This document shows, piece after piece, positions 1-13,717 of a stretch of DNA of 64,000 nucleotides. A model generated the notes under the pieces. The model was not told the origin of the DNA, did no database searches, and saw nothing but the letters and a program-made list of their open reading frames with translations. The translations under genes were made by a program, and so were the position numbers. Source of the stretch: Stenocarpella maydis (lineage: Eukaryota; Ascomycota; Sordariomycetes; Diaporthales; Diaporthaceae); NCBI GenBank assembly GCA_002270565.1, contig NQMI01000006.1, positions 219,659 to 283,658 of the forward strand. Reading direction: 5' to 3'. How positions within the stretch are numbered: position 1 is the stretch's first letter; the number at the start of each line of letters is the position of its first letter.

Positions 1-3000
1 TGCTTGTCCAATGTTGCTGCGGCAAGGCCCTTGCTCATAGCACCAGTGAACTTTGAGAACGAGTCGGTGACACCAAAGACGGATTTCTTCAAGAAAGATG
101 CTGCACCACGAGCAACGCCTAGACCGAGATCCTCAGGCCGATCTGACATGATAAGCCCCTGATATGGCTCGTAGAAGACGTCTGCAATACCAGAGCTAAT
201 ATTGTTGAACAGACCGACAGGGTTTCCGAGGAAGTCTGCCGACCCAAGCACCTTGTGCACCTGGTAGAGGGCCTCTTGGCTGTAGTGGTTGGAAATGTTC
301 TGGATCAGAATCGGGGTTGATACCCGCACATTTTCAAGCATCAATGCGTTCATCCGAAGTGGGGCGTCGTTCACATTACCCATCGCCATTGTCATGATGT
401 TGAAAAAGAACATGAGCGGGTTGCGAGACGACGTCTTGTCTTCTGCGTTGATGCGTTCAGTCCGCACGAACGAAAGATCGATCTGCATCGGTTGGATGTT
501 GAGCAGCTCAAAGTAGATGTCCTGACCAGCTTGCTGTTGGCTAGGCTCTGGTATGTCAAGATTGTCGTCGCAGAGCCTGCCCTCCTCTGCGGCCTCTGTC
601 CAAGTGGCGCCCGGCACCTTGGAGAAGTCCAACATGGCGAAGATGAAGTCTTCATCCAGGTCGACTGTCATCTGCTGCAGCAGAATAGTTGCATACTTGA
701 TATACAACACACCATACGAGTCATCCTTGACTCTGGTCACCATGGCATGCAGCGATGGATGCGCATCGGTCTCTTGTGCCCGCTTCGGCACAATACTGGG
801 GAATAGAATTATCGGGAAGATACCGCCGTAGAGTTGGTTGTCAATCTGGATCCACTTGATCGATAGACTGGCAGTTTGTAACAGCGGTGATTCATTGTAC
901 CGCAGAGTGAGATCGCGGAATGTGACATAGGCAAGCTCTTTCAATTGGGAGTTGATCAGCGATATACCGATGCCAGCAAGCTTGAGCTGGGCGCGGAACT
1001 TGGTGCCGGTGTCCTGGTCCTTGGCCTCGAAGCCTGCCGCGCTAAGGTTGCCAGTGGAACCGGACATGGACTTCTGGCGGTAAAGACTCTTGGACTGCTT
1101 GAAGTTTGATAGGATCAAAGTCTGTGTCGGGCCATCAGCGGCAACATTGATGTCAATGATCTTCTGGTTGCCGTCGCTTGTGGTGAGCCTCATGGGGACG
1201 AGGTTGCCAATTTCTGCCAACTTGACGTGCCGTTCCTTGTTGTAGGCCGAGATGACAATCTCGCGATGCTTGGCTGCCGGGAAGTCCCAGGCGTAGGGCA
1301 TGATGCTCCGCGGCGGCAGTCGGTAACGGATAGGGCGCCAGCCCGAGCGATCCTCGACCCCGTCATCGTCGATGTTGGGGTTGGCTTGGTAGAAGGTAAA
1401 CTCAGTGTCGCTCTCATTGCGCATTGAGAATGGCCACTGCTTGGTTTCCAAGCTCATCTTGAGGAAGACGGTCGCGTCCTCCATCAGGATCTCCACGCGG
1501 ATCAGCCGCTGGCGTTGACCCGCTTTGGCAATCTTGACGTGAGTTGTGCCGAGATCCGAGATGTTGAAAGGCGCAGTCCACTGGTTGTCAACTCCAGCGT
1601 AACACAGGCAAAGTTGCTTGACAGGGCTCTTGTTCAGGAAGTGGAGAGGCCTCAGCTGGCCAGCCTTGATGTTCATGATGTCGGACGAGCTGGGCTCCCT
1701 GACGTTGATTTCCTCGCCGACCTTATTCTGGACAATAAATCTCGGCGCAAGTGTCACAACCTTTGTCATCTTGTATTTGCCCTCGCCGGACTCGACTGTG
1801 ATACCGATGTGGATCTCTGAGTTGCGGTTCGATGATTGTAGTACGACGTCTGCGGCACTTCCGATGGCGTCGAAACTCTGCGGCTTGCTCCATTCCGAGT
1901 CACCAACCTTGAGCAGGGCTCGGTTGCGGTGATCATCGTTGCCGAAGGAGAACATCATAGGGGACACCTTGCGCTCACCCTCCGCCACATCGGCTCGCAG
2001 GCCCGGCTGGCCGGCCGCAGCTTTGGCCTGCTGCAAGAAGCCCTTGTGGCGGATCTGGATGTCGAGTCCTGTCTTGTTCAAGATGACGTACGGGCTGTAC
2101 ACTGTCACCTTGAAAGCACCGCCACTGTCTGGAATACGGTGATAATGTAGCTTCAGGTTGAGCTGCAGGCCCTGTTCATCCTGGCACTTGAGCGTGTGCT
2201 CTTTCTTGAAGTCCTCAGAACTTCCGGAGTTGATGATGGCAAACTCGCTCGGCTTGAACACAGTGTCCTGCATGTCGACGCTGAGCAGCAGGAGACGGGA
2301 GAGCTCCGTGACGTGAACTGGGCTGACACCCCCCTTGCGCAGGAAATTCGACCAGTCCTTTTTGGTATTCTTGTCGTAGATCCGATACTTGAAGTCGTAG
2401 GGTAGAAGATTCTCGATCGTCACAGGGGCGGAGAGTTTGAGCTTCATATTCGGATAGGTCCTGCACAAGCTGTTAGCGTCCGCAGATGAGATTACTTGGA
2501 CCAAAATATGCACTCACTTCGTCATCGGATTCGAACGGTCGAAGGTTGCATTCATCTGGAAGTAGAAAGGCTCGCCATGTTCTCCCTTGCAGACCATGGT
2601 CCGAGTGGGCCTCTTCAACAGATCCCTCCACCACAGTGTCTCACTGGACCATGCATATCCGAAGCCGCTATCGGGCCGAACAAGCAAGCTCTTCAAGTAC
2701 ACAGCGCCGACAGGGGCCGGGCGTGCTTCGCCGGGCGGAATCTTCTCAATTTTGAGCAAATCGCCTTCCTGTGCATCGTAGACACCTAGCTCTACTGGGA
2801 TCTGAGTGGCGTTTTCCACGATCAGCGGGCTGCGAAGCGTGACATATTTGACATTGTCAGGCCCCAGCTTAATGTCGACCATGAGGCGGTGAGAGACGTT
2901 GTCTCTCTTTGGTTTGAGCGAGTAGATGAACTCGCCCTCACGATTGAGCCTGATGTTCTTGAGCACATCAAAGCCGCTTCCCTCGAGCTGGACGGCGACA

Positions 3001-6000
3001 GCCGTACTCGCCATGCTGTCAGTCAGCATGTTTTCACGCATCTTCTCCCAGTGCTCAAAGCTCCACGGTGCCTCTTTGCCATCTTCAAGACGCACGCTGA
3101 TATCTTCTTCGCTTGTGGGGTTCTTGCTGCGCACGACAACCTCAAAACCCGTGTAGTTTCGGATTCGATATGGCGACTCCGTCCCTCTGGGCTTGCCAAG
3201 GACATCTTCATCCTGGGTAAGGAAAGCGAACGACTTCGAGGCAAGAGCGATCGTGTTGGTGGTTACCGTGATGTCGAACGTCTTCTTAGAAGCCACATCG
3301 ACGGAAAGTAGCCCGGTGTTCTGCTCCCTCGCAACACCAAGGCCGACTGACCATGGCTCTAGAAGTGGTTCCCAGGCCGACTTGGAGAAGTTGTACACAT
3401 TAACGTACATGTCGATTGGAACCTCGGCCTTCAGACTCGAAGACCAGTCTTCGGCAGTCGCGGTGAAGTTCTTGATGCTGAGGTCCAAGATCGGCAGCTC
3501 ATGCAAGTCGCCGATCAAGACGACTCTGATACCATCAATAGTAGCAGTGAGTTCCTCCCTCCTTCGTGGTTTCTTCGCAATATCGTGAGGTAGCCCCTTG
3601 CCTTTGTTACTAGCAGCCGTCGACCGCGTGCTGACGGCAGTGGTGTGCTTGCTAGACTTCGACTTCTGAGTGACAGTCGTGGGGCCTTTGCCACTGGCCG
3701 CCCGCTGCTTGATGCCGGACTGTCGAAGCTCCTTTGCTTTTTGATCACCAGCGCTAGGCTTGTCCTTGGCCTTATCGTCTTCTGAGAGTTCCGAAGCCTT
3801 GCTGATAATCTGAAGGGCAATCAAAATATCTCTGAGCGAAAGACGCAGGATCAGCGGCTCGATGTCAATATGGAGATTGGTCAAATCTGGCTTCGAACTG
3901 TCCATGGACATCTGGATGGAAAAGTCGTCGAGGATTCTCAGCCTCGAGTCCTCAAACCGGTCCATGCGACACAGGAACATTCCCACTTCTGAGACATGGA
4001 ACGTCAACGCATGCTGCTGCGACAGTAGCACCTGCTTAGTGCCCAACACAATCGCTTCGCTGCTTGCGCTGAGTGGGTTGGCGATAAGAATGACCTGTGC
4101 GTCAACGATATTAACCCGGAAGGCAATGCTCATCTTGGCGTCGTCTTGGTCCTTTTGCTCTGTCTTGTGCGGCGACCTGGTGCTGGTCGAGGTCCTCGGG
4201 GACTGGGCGCTGGATTCGCGGCGAGCAATGCTGATTTGCATGCTATCCGCGTCGCTCTCATCCGGTGTTTCTAATTCTTCTTCCTCTGTGGGGCTGGGCT
4301 CGTCGACCTGCAAGCCAGTCATGACGAAGTTCTGAAGAGCAAAAAGATAGTCCAGGGCGAAGATGATCCTGGGAGAGTCAATAGCAGCCATGGCAATGAG
4401 GCTGCGTTCCTTGCCGCCTGATATAGTCACACTCGCCATGAACTGCTGCACGCTTTTGTTCCCGCTCGTCATGATCCGACGGAACTTGTTCGTCTCCCGA
4501 GGACGAGAATCATGTATCGTGAAGCTCTGGATGACAAACTCGGCCTCCAGGCTGCCGTTGGATTGCATCCGGATTTTAAGCTTACTATCATCCAGGCTGA
4601 ACTTGCCCAAGCTGGCCGAATCCAGATTGCCAACTGGTCGGCCCTCTGGCGCATTTATCAGCTCCAAACCAACGGCAGGCACACGGAAGACGAGGTCGAG
4701 CTTTGTCCAGGTATCGCCGTGGCTTCCAAGCTCGGGCTTCATGTCAATGATGTCGTCCTCACTAGTATCTTGTGACCTCGGCAGTGTCCGAGCGCGCTGC
4801 AGGGTGCCGTAGTCAACGTCTTGCTCAGCCTCCTCGGCTTGAACGTCTGCATTGCTAGAGAATGCTGCGGGGACCGATTTTGAGATCGCCAACAGGGCCT
4901 TCATCTGGTACTGAGTGATCTTCAGGTTGACTTGCGTCATGTTGCCCTCGATCTCAAGCTCCGGTCGTTTTGCACCTTTCTTGTGTTCGGCATGTATGAT
5001 GCTGAAGCCCAAGTCGACGTGGTCAATCAGCTCCAGCTCCTCGGACTTCTCATCGGCGTAGTGGAACAAGCTGGTGAGCCTGACGTTGCGGATTCCGGCG
5101 GACATCTTGTTTGCGATTTCCGAACCCTCGGCATCATCGAGCGGCGCAAACTGATTCTGCGCATAGATCTCTCCGAGGTAGGCCGTGATCAGGTCTCGCT
5201 TCGGCTGCGCAGGTGTCACGACGCCTGGGAACACTACGATGGGAGTGTTGATGATTACGTCGAGTTTGATGCGACTGCTGCTCTGCTGCAGCTGTTGTGC
5301 CTGGTTCGCAGCGGCCTGGCGAGCAGCATTGTAGATGGCCTGCATCTTGCCGAACTTGACCATAAACTCCACAATCTTGCGGAAAGGTTCTTCGAGGAAG
5401 TTGACCTTGACAGAGCCCGCGCGTAGAAATATGGACGAGTCGTATCCGGGGTACGATTTCTCGTTCTTGGAATCAAACGTTTCGTATCTGAAGTCGGCCA
5501 GGTCGTCCCCTTGAATTGTGATGAGCTTCCGAATTGGGGAGTCTGCAGGGACGCCAAGGTTCACATCGTCAACGAGACTGAGATCGCCAAGCTTGGTGTT
5601 GACTCGCATCGTGGTGCCAAGGAGGAAGACGCCAACCTCAGCATGATTGAATGAAAGCGTAGCCAGTCTTATCCCATCGTTATTGAGAACGAGCTGGATG
5701 CTTTTCAGGTCGACCCTGACCCGAATGGCAGCGGGAGCAGCTTGAGGAGCTGGTTCTGGCGGTTCAACGCCGATGTCAACCTCCGACCCTTCATCCGTTA
5801 TGGCTTTCTGCTGCTGTTGGTTATTATTCCCGGGGTTGCTGAAAGTGACGAGGATGAAGTCCAGCAGAGTCAGCAACGTCTTGCGAGTCACCACGAGGTT
5901 GATGGTGGCAATCGCAACGTTCACATTTGTCTCCACTCCTTCGTAGACAGACATAAACTCTGGAGATTCCCGCTTCACACGGACAACATTGACCTTGACC

Positions 6001-9000
6001 AGGGCCCGGTGTGCCATCTTGTCCTCGACGTCGCCTGACGAGACGATCGACTTGAACTCTGCCGGAGGCTGGTCTACAAAATCATCAACTGTGACCGAGC
6101 CCAGGGACACCTCGGCCACCATGTCGAAAGGTCTCATGTAGTAGTTGACCTCGAAGCTTTGTGCCACAAGCTCGACCAGGAGAGCATCTGGGTTCTTCCC
6201 ATCGGGGTCACTTTTGTACAGCGAGCCACGCAATTCATCCACGGTGAATTTCAGCTCGAAGGTCTTCTGCTTCAACTTGAGCTGTACACTTGGCTGCTCG
6301 TCAGTGGCGTCTTCAAAGGTCTCCTCGTCTTCGTCAATATCGTCCAGGACGATAGCCTGCTCTTTCGTGGCTGTGAAGGGTAGAAGCTGAGACGAGCGTC
6401 GACGCTGTACTCTGGGACTGTGCTGCTGAGAACGACTGGAACGCCTCGACACATTGCTCTGAAGACGTGGGCGGTTCGAATGTTGTGGCTCGGGTGCAGC
6501 ATTGTCCCCAAACTTGGGTAATGCTACGTCGATCAATTTCATCAGGCTCTTGTACTTGCTATCAGACGCAGTTACGTGCAGGAGAGGGAGATGGCCAGAG
6601 ACTCGGAGTTTGGAAAGGTTCGGTGCTTTCGGCAAGATTGATAGCTGGACGAGGAAGTCGATGTTGATCTGTTCGACAACATGCATCGTTGAGCTCTCGC
6701 TCCTTGTGGTTAATTGTGACTTAGCCTCTTCTATGGATGGGCCGATGAGCAACTGGGTGGACGTGAGCTTGACCATGAACTTGTCATACATCAACGACTC
6801 CAGCCGCTTGTGGTCTTCTTCGGTATATGCAGAGTTGTGTTTCGACTGCACCTCTTGCATTGTTTCTCTATCCACCAATTCGGAGTTGACACTGATGTGA
6901 CCAGCATCAAGGATCATGCATGTCGAGCGCCTGGTCGTGATGCTCTCAGGCACGATGATGAGGGGCGCCTGTAGGTCCAGCATGGCGTTGATGGTCTTGT
7001 GCTCTTCGAGGGCAAACTCCAGGCCTGCCCTCGTCTGCTGTCTCAGGTCTTCGACTGTGGCACCTGCTGTTTCCATGAGGGCGGTAATAGACTCCATGTG
7101 GCGTTCTGGAGGGCGGAAGAAGTCGACGACACCTACGACAATGTTGGGGTTCCATACGATCTCTAGCGGTTTCAGCTTCGCCTTGACAGCGAAATCGCCC
7201 TGGCCGTCGAGAGGGTTCTGCTCCAGTTCCAGGTGGAAGAAGGCCTCCTCCGTGGGCTTCTCCAGCTCGACCATTGAGAGGCGCTTCTGCTTCTTGCGTT
7301 CTGGCGCATCCTTGACTCGAACAATCTCTGGGAAGAGGCTGTCAGGCGTAGTGCCATCGTTGACGCGGAGGCCACCCAGGCTGACGTCGGTGAGGAAGGA
7401 GTCGGGGCGAGCGAGGGCCTTAGCCTTGAAGACATCGAAATGGAGGCTTAGCAGATCCTTGGGGGTTTTGTGTGGGCTCTGGCGCAAGGTGAAGCTTCCG
7501 GTACTGAGCGAGGCCTCGACCTGGAATTTGACACTGTCCCGGGGAGTGTCAACAGCATCGGCCAGAGCCGCCTTCTCATCCCAGTCGATCGCCTCGTACA
7601 GCTCCTGCCGCTGCTCCTCCGTCATCTGGGTGTTCTCGTCATCCGATGTTGTCTGTTCCTGAGGTTTGGAACCCCAGACCCAGGCTACCCAGCCTTGGGG
7701 CTGTTCTTGCTTGGGTGGCTGGTTCCTCAGTGCCGCGGCATTCTCCTTCTTGAGCTGGTTGCGAGCAAGTGATCTCCAGAAACGGAGGTCCTCGTAACCG
7801 AGCTTCCACTCGAGCTTATTCAAGTCGTCATTCTCTTGCTGCGAGAGCGGTTGATTCTGCTTCTTCTTCTTGAATAGCTCAATATAGCGCAGTCGATCGT
7901 CGCGGCGCTCCTTGAAGTACTCCCAAGACCACCGTCTATTTCGCTCGTGGATCTTGCTGAGGACGGCGTTGACGGCAAACTTGAGCCATGCCCTCGGGTC
8001 CTCCTTTGGTCTGACACCCTTGGGTTGGTACTTCTTGTACTCCTGGTGGCGGATGAAGTAGTGGAAGAGGTCCACCATCATCAATGAGTCTCGGTATTGG
8101 TCATCATCGAGAACGACGCCGATCTCGTCAAAGAGTAGGTTGGCCTTCCATTTCGGCGTGTGGACATCGCCTGATTTGTCCAGCTCAATCTTGGCTTGCC
8201 CACTAACAGGCTTCAGGATGAACTGATGGTCGACGCCGACATTCTGATCCGCCGACCCGATCATAGCCTTGAAAGTCTTGATCATCTCGGCGTGCTCCAT
8301 CGGTGGCTCGTCGGAGGAGCTTGCCTCGCGGCCTGAACCGTAAAGCTTGGTGTCGGTGTTCCAATACACCGAGAGGGCGCCGAGGGTGGCCAGCTTGTGA
8401 GTGGTCTTTGTCGTGTCCTGGATGAACATGGGCTTCCAGTTCCCGTCGGTGCTGACAGCACTGAACTCCTCGAGCGTAACACCGAGGGCGAACGGGTGGC
8501 CTGGGGCCGATATCGAGTCTTCGTATCGCATATGGATGTTCTTGACCGTAACCTGCAGGTTGTCGACGATCTTGGTTACCAAGCTCTCGGTGAAGCTCTG
8601 GCTCTTCTTTTGCTCCTCCTGTGTCAGGCCCTCCTGTGATCGCTCCTTCAGCAGCTCGGCGGAATCCAGCTTCTCCATCTTGATCCTCTGCTTCCGCCGC
8701 TCCTCCTCTTCCTCATCATATTGGGCCTCCTCTTTTGGACTAGCCAGCAGGAAGACATTCTCGATGAAGATCTGCACGGGTGCGCCGCGGAGGTTGGACC
8801 AGGGGATGACCAGGGTCAGCTCGCTGAGGTGGCCCTCGACGACGTTTATGGGGAGGTTGAGCTGGTCGAGGGCCTCCTTTCGGAGCTCGAGGTCGCGTAG
8901 CTTGACGTCTCCGGACCAGATGCCAACCTTTAGCTGTGTTGGGTCGAAGTTCTTGACGTACATGCCCAGGAAGCGGTTGAGCAGACCGGCGACGAGTCCT

Positions 9001-9008
9001 TCAAGCAT
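1..9008 (-). CDS. vps13: VPS13 lipid-transfer protein (partial, C-terminus off the left edge)
   Basis: Bridge-like protein that moves glycerophospholipids between membranes at organelle contact sites. The start at 9008 begins MLEGLVAGLLNRFLGMYVKN, the classic chorein N-terminus. Exon 1 is 9008-2518. A 57-nt intron (2517-2461; donor GTGAGT, branch GCTAAC, acceptor CAG) keeps frame into exon 2, 2460 to beyond base 1. At least 2983 residues are visible; fungal Vps13 is about 3100-3200, so only the last 150-200 should be missing. In order I see the chorein domain (about 1-115), the long hydrophobic-groove region, a VAB/SHR-BD-like beta region spanning the intron, and an APT1-type segment near base 1 (GVTDSFSKFTGAMSKGLAAA). 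No frameshift or stop was found. Position 9009 onward is the promoter side. Identity is secure; domain borders are approximate. Confidence 0.97.
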
Positions 9009-11019
9009 GATGGGCAGCTGTCTGGCCGTTGACCCAGGCCGGGGTATGAAAGGGATTGTAGGTTACGTCGGACAGGGCATCAGTTTACTGGGGCAAGAGG
9101 CTGCTAAGGGGGTAGGGACGAAGCCGCAGCAAGAGGTGGACGTGTGGAGTGGTCCTCGGTAGTGGTGGTAAGCTCGGAGGAGTTGGGTAGAATGTTTCGT
9201 CACGTCGTTATTCAAGGAAGGGAGACCAGGTCGCTAAGGATCTGCCGGAGCCAGATAAGTCATTAGCCTAGCTTTTACCAAGACGGAGGAGCTGTCGAGT
9301 CACCCAGCCACAGGTTCCGACTTCAGGCTCTCCCAGCGGGACTACTGGGAGACGTGCAGTCACAGGCGAGGGACAACCGTACTTGAATGATTGGAGACGC
9401 AAAAGCGACAAGTGCCTGCTGGGTGGGGTCCAGAGTTAACAAATATGGTCTTGGCCTGGCAGAAGAGGTTAAAAAAGAAATAGAATCAAGCACCAAGTAG
9501 GACGACCATGCGGAGGGATCTAGACCAGCACAGCAGGAAGTGAAGAATACTGGGGGAAAGTTGGGACTTGATTGTTGGCATTGGCCAGGGCCAGGGGTAG
9601 AGAGAGAGAGAGAGAGAGCGGGAGTGGAAATAGGCCTTACAATGGCAAAGGTAGAACCCGGTCGACGTCAGCCATACAGAATAGAGGAGGGGGCGCTTTC
9701 TGTGGCGCAGATGACGATGTGCAGAGACGACTTTGTGGCACTGCACTTCTTATCTCGACCCTGACTGGCTGCCAGTAGTAAATCAACGGGTGGATCCTCC
9801 CTTTGCTCGACGTCACTCGCCCCAACGCGTTAAGGGAGCTTGGGCCATCTGCCCATCTGGCCTTGAGCTGCCATCCTCAACCCCACCATCCTGGGAACAC
9901 CCCCCCCAAAAAAAAAGTCCTCCCATCTCGCTTGAAGCAACCCTTACCCTCATATACTGCACAAATTTGGAGCATCACACAGTCATCAAGGCAGCGAGTG
10001 CCAGTGTCCTATGTGAGTATATAATATATCAAAGAGGCCGTGGTTTTCGTACGTGATGAGGTCAGAAGAGAGGATGGACGGATGCCCAGTCCTGAAGAGG
10101 CGTTGTACAGTCGACGTGACGGGATGGCTCTTATAGAATGCCAGGGATATTTCTGAGGCATTGGAATTCTGGTCTCTCGGCCAATCCACCTACTTTACCT
10201 AGCAGTACGTAATATGTTTCATCGTCCACAATTTCCCACGCTTATTCAAGCCTGCGGCAGCCTCATCGAAAAAATTATATAGCTTAAGCTTCTAAGGTAA
10301 AGCCATGAGCAGGAATAGCTGTTATAGATACACATCGGCTCTACGCAAGATAATGTGTATTCTTAAAAAAAAAAAATACTCCATATCCGGAACGAGTAAT
10401 TACCACAGAGATATGAACGAACTTGTTATAGCTATATTAGGTTCACATAATGGCTGAATGTATTGTATTATTTCGTGGTAAAAGTGATTTCTGCTCTAGT
10501 ATTCAACTATTGCTGATAGTATAACAACGCAATATAATTTTCTATGACCTATGCTTATATCTATAAAATCAACAGCTTAATGTTGAGACTTAATAGGTTA
10601 AGCTGCCAACTGAGTCCTGGGTGAACAGGCTGGTGTGGGAGTCACTAAATGGAGCAGTAAGTCATTAAAGCAAGGCCCGGGTTGCTCGGTTGGCATGAAA
10701 AACAAGCCTCTATATGGAAGGGTGCCTTTACACGGAAGACACCTTGTAAACGGAAGGTACCCCCTGCCCCCGTTTAAACAAAAAAGAAACTCCAAATGGA
10801 AGGTATGTAACCTCCAGTTTTTAACCTGAGTCGAAAAGAAGGCATAACAGTCGGGTTACCCAGCAGGTCACAACTCCCTTCAGCATTTCCCATGGTATTT
10901 AAATGCTGCTTTTCAGCGCCTTCTTTCCCCGCTCACGCATGCACCTGCGCCACAACAACACGAATAGACTTCCTTTTCAAAACTTAGTGATATCTAATCT
11001 TGAACACTGAGGGTACTCC
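9009..11019. other. Intergenic spacer, VPS13 promoter side
   Basis: About 2 kb between the divergent VPS13 (-) and the first orphan gene (+). It holds a (GA)n tract at 9601-9618, a C8-A9 homopolymer junction at 9900-9916 and an AT-rich stretch at about 10200-10610. Short open frames here lack recognisable protein character. The right end carries the TATA-like box of the next gene. Confidence 0.6.
10896..10904 (+). promoter_or_regulatory. TATA-like box of orphan gene A
   Basis: TATTTAAAT lies 116-124 nt upstream of the ATG at 11020, followed by a pyrimidine- and CA-rich leader typical of fungal 5' ends. It supports 11020 as a genuine start. Confidence 0.45.
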
Positions 11020-12034
11020 ATGGATCACTACCTCCGACGCTTTGGCGGTGACGTCCGAGCCATGCTCGACAACAACTTCTTTCAGCCTCTCCACGTTCCA
11101 CTTACCCAAGACAACAATGAGGAGCAGCACACACGTGCTGTGTGTGTCGACATGGGCACCCTCTACCCGCAACACCGCGACGTGCCGCGGACTCGGCGCG
11201 TAGACCTTAAGGCCTTCAGGGAGATATGGATTCAAGAGAAGAGGTCGAGCAAACTTGAAACTGTCGAAAAGCCCGTGCCACTGCGCGGCTGTTTTAGCCC
11301 TTTTTTACAATCATGGAGACAAATGGGGGTCAGCTATGTGACCAAAATCCTGGCTTACCGCACTTTCACCCTCTGGATCCGAGTTATCTCTCAGGTACCA
11401 CCACGCCCTCGTTTAAAGTGAGATATCCTCCTTCGTTCCAGACTTCAGCTGTCCAGGCACCTTTCCTGATTCTTCACCTACTGGTGCCATCCGCTGACTT
11501 TCTCAACCAAAACCCCCAAGGCTCTCGCTCCGCGTCGTCGACCAGATCCTCGCCAGCTGCTTGGACGCATTCCCGGACAGCGACGAGATGCCCGTGTGTG
11601 ATGGCGAGTGGTCCCCCGCCACTGGCAGCAATGGCGACAGGGTGTGGTGGCGCGTGACCGCAACCGAACTACCGGATATGGAAAAAATGGCCAAACTCAC
11701 TTGGGACCTGATTGCCCAGCGGGCCCAGGAGGAGCAGGAGTTACGGCGCCACATCGTGGTCGCGCTCAACCGCCTGGGCAGGCCCGAAGGCGGTGCCGAC
11801 AATGAGGCCGCCGCGGAGAACACGAGACTATCTAATGCGTACAGTCTGCTCGGGATCGACCAGCAGATGTTCCTGGATCTTCCTTCCGATCATGTGCTGC
11901 CGGATAAATATTTAGGTTGTGACATTGAGGAACTCGTGGAGATGTATCAGCTCTCGATGGCAGTCTCGGCGGCGCTGAACCCCTTCCCCATTCTCTGTGG
12001 TGCTCGAGGTACCGATGATGCTGAAAGCACTTGA
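11020..12034 (+). CDS. Orphan hypothetical protein A (tandem-pair member)
   Basis: Family not recognised. Model: exon 1 11020-11417 and exon 2 11521-12034, 303 residues. The 103-nt intron has donor GTGAGA, branch GCTGAC at 11493 and acceptor AAG, and splitting codon 133 (aa|g) preserves the frame. The protein is soluble-looking, without signal peptide or membrane segment. The C-terminal half is acidic and helical (DQILASCLDAFPDSDEM, then WDLIAQRAQEEQELRRHI). The next gene downstream (12872-13717, same strand) has a matching intron phase and similar short blocks on both sides of the intron, for example DLKAFREIW here against DMEEFGDIW there. I infer an ancient tandem duplication. A shorter model starting at the ATG at 11588 is possible if exon 1 is not used. 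Confidence 0.55.
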
Positions 12035-12871
12035 TGAAGAAGGTTGATGATGATATTCCTGCCTAAGGGTGCTTTGATTGGTTCAAAGCTTTATCTTAAC
12101 TGGTACATGTTGAGGCATGGTCGGAGACCAGGGACCGAGGTGAGGGGGTTTGCACGGAGCCTAGTTGGTTTGCACAGGTTGGGAATGTTGCCATGCAGTG
12201 GCTCAATCAGCCAACAACATTGCTTTGATATTTGCTTGCTGGAACAGCGCCTTTGGGTAATTTTGAAAGATTATTGGGTATCATGATAACCCAGTGGTGG
12301 ATAGCGCTATGAGGACTGGGAAATAGTGAGGTTCACACCGATTTGATATACCCAGTTAATTTCTTTTACCCGTGTTACATTGCTATTGGCCCTGCGTGTG
12401 TGTGCACATTTTCCCATACTACATATGTAGGCACTAGAGGGATGTAGAGGGCATCACTATAATCTCCAATACACTGTTTGAACAAGTCTCGCTTAAAGGC
12501 ATCTTGCAAATTCTTTATACAAGAAATATATATACACTACATTGTTCGGCTTTAATATGTAAAATAGGTGATGTTGTGTGCCATGCAGTTCGAAAATGGA
12601 CATACCCACACCAGAACCTCTAGTCATAGCTATGTATTATGCCACTTTCTTCCCGTATAGAACTGAAGTCACTGGCCCGCTGTAAAGAATAGGATTTGTC
12701 CTGATTTGGGTCTTCCAGTGACTGGGACTGACTTGAAGCACACGAGGGATTCAGTGATTCAAAACCAAGGTCCCGGCTATATAAATGCCAAACCCCGCTG
12801 CCATTTTCTTCCTGACCTGGCTTTCAGAGCAAGCCGAAAACACACAACCCATTTGAACCACAGGAAACAAA
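12035..12871. other. Intergenic spacer between the orphan pair
   Basis: Moderately AT-rich sequence with no coding frame of note. It ends with the TATA box at 12778 and the leader of orphan gene B. Confidence 0.6.
12778..12786 (+). promoter_or_regulatory. TATA box of orphan gene B
   Basis: TATATAAAT lies about 90 nt upstream of the ATG at 12872. The ATG itself sits in a good fungal context (CAAAATGG). Together they decide this start. Confidence 0.55.
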
Positions 12872-13717
12872 ATGGACCCCATACGGTGTTTCTTTGCACA
12901 CAGTCCTGATGACCAACTGCAGGGCCCGACCCGGCCCCCAAATACCCTGGCGCTGCGTGGGTGTAAGGCGAAGCACCTTCGACACATCCACAAACACCTC
13001 GTGGTACACCCCAGTTGGACGCCAGAGCATCCCGATTCACCAATCCGAGCATCAACATTCCTGGTCTCACTGCATATCCGGTCTGCTATTCCCTCTGCTC
13101 GGGCCTCGAGCGGTTGTCTAAGCATCAGCCGTCGCGACATGGAAGAATTCGGGGACATCTGGCCATACAATGAGAACAAGCGCCTCATATCGCATGGGTA
13201 CAGGAAAAAGCACTACGATGCCCCTCCAAAATAATAGCGTCGCAGTGGTTATGCAATTCAAAACTTTCAAACTTTGTCTTGGCAATATCACAACCACCAC
13301 GTGGGTGCCAGCCTTTCCTTTCCGCTCTAGCTTTTGGTGGTCGTGAGCAACCTCCACTGACCTCAACAATTGCACAGTCTTGGTACCCTTGACGTCGATA
13401 AGATTGTGGCATACTGCCTACACTACAATTTTGGCGAAGAGATGCGGCCTTGCGCGGGCACTTTATTGTATGGATGTAGCCAGCCTCATCAGGCCGTACA
13501 GTGGCTGGTCGTCCCGGCCCGGATCCCTCGATTCGATGATCCATCTTCAGCACCTGTTCAATCATTAGGGCCTCTCATGCCTTCTTCGCAGACGCTGGCT
13601 GAAGAAGAGCTGCTTTGCCACCTTGACCCACAGTTCGGATATTTGATACCTCTCATCAGGAGAAACTTGGTTGATGAAAAAAATGGAGTTGAGAGCCCGA
13701 ATGACATCTGCTCTTAG
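12872..13717 (+). CDS. Orphan hypothetical protein B (tandem-pair member)
   Basis: Family not recognised. Exon 1 12872-13197 and exon 2 13378-13717 give 221 residues. The 180-nt intron starts GTACAG and ends CTGAC-N-CACAG, splitting a glycine codon (gg|t). The start MDPIRCFFAHSPDDQL follows a TATA box by about 90 nt. Exon 2 contains DVDKIVAYCLHYNFGEEM, which resembles VVDQILASCLDAFPDSDEM in the upstream neighbour, and the intron falls in the same phase just before it. No signal peptide or membrane segment. Exon 1 is basic and proline-rich, exon 2 more acidic. Without homologues I cannot give a function; a rapidly evolving lineage-specific gene is the simplest view. The long GTACAG intron is the weakest part of the model. 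Confidence 0.45.
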
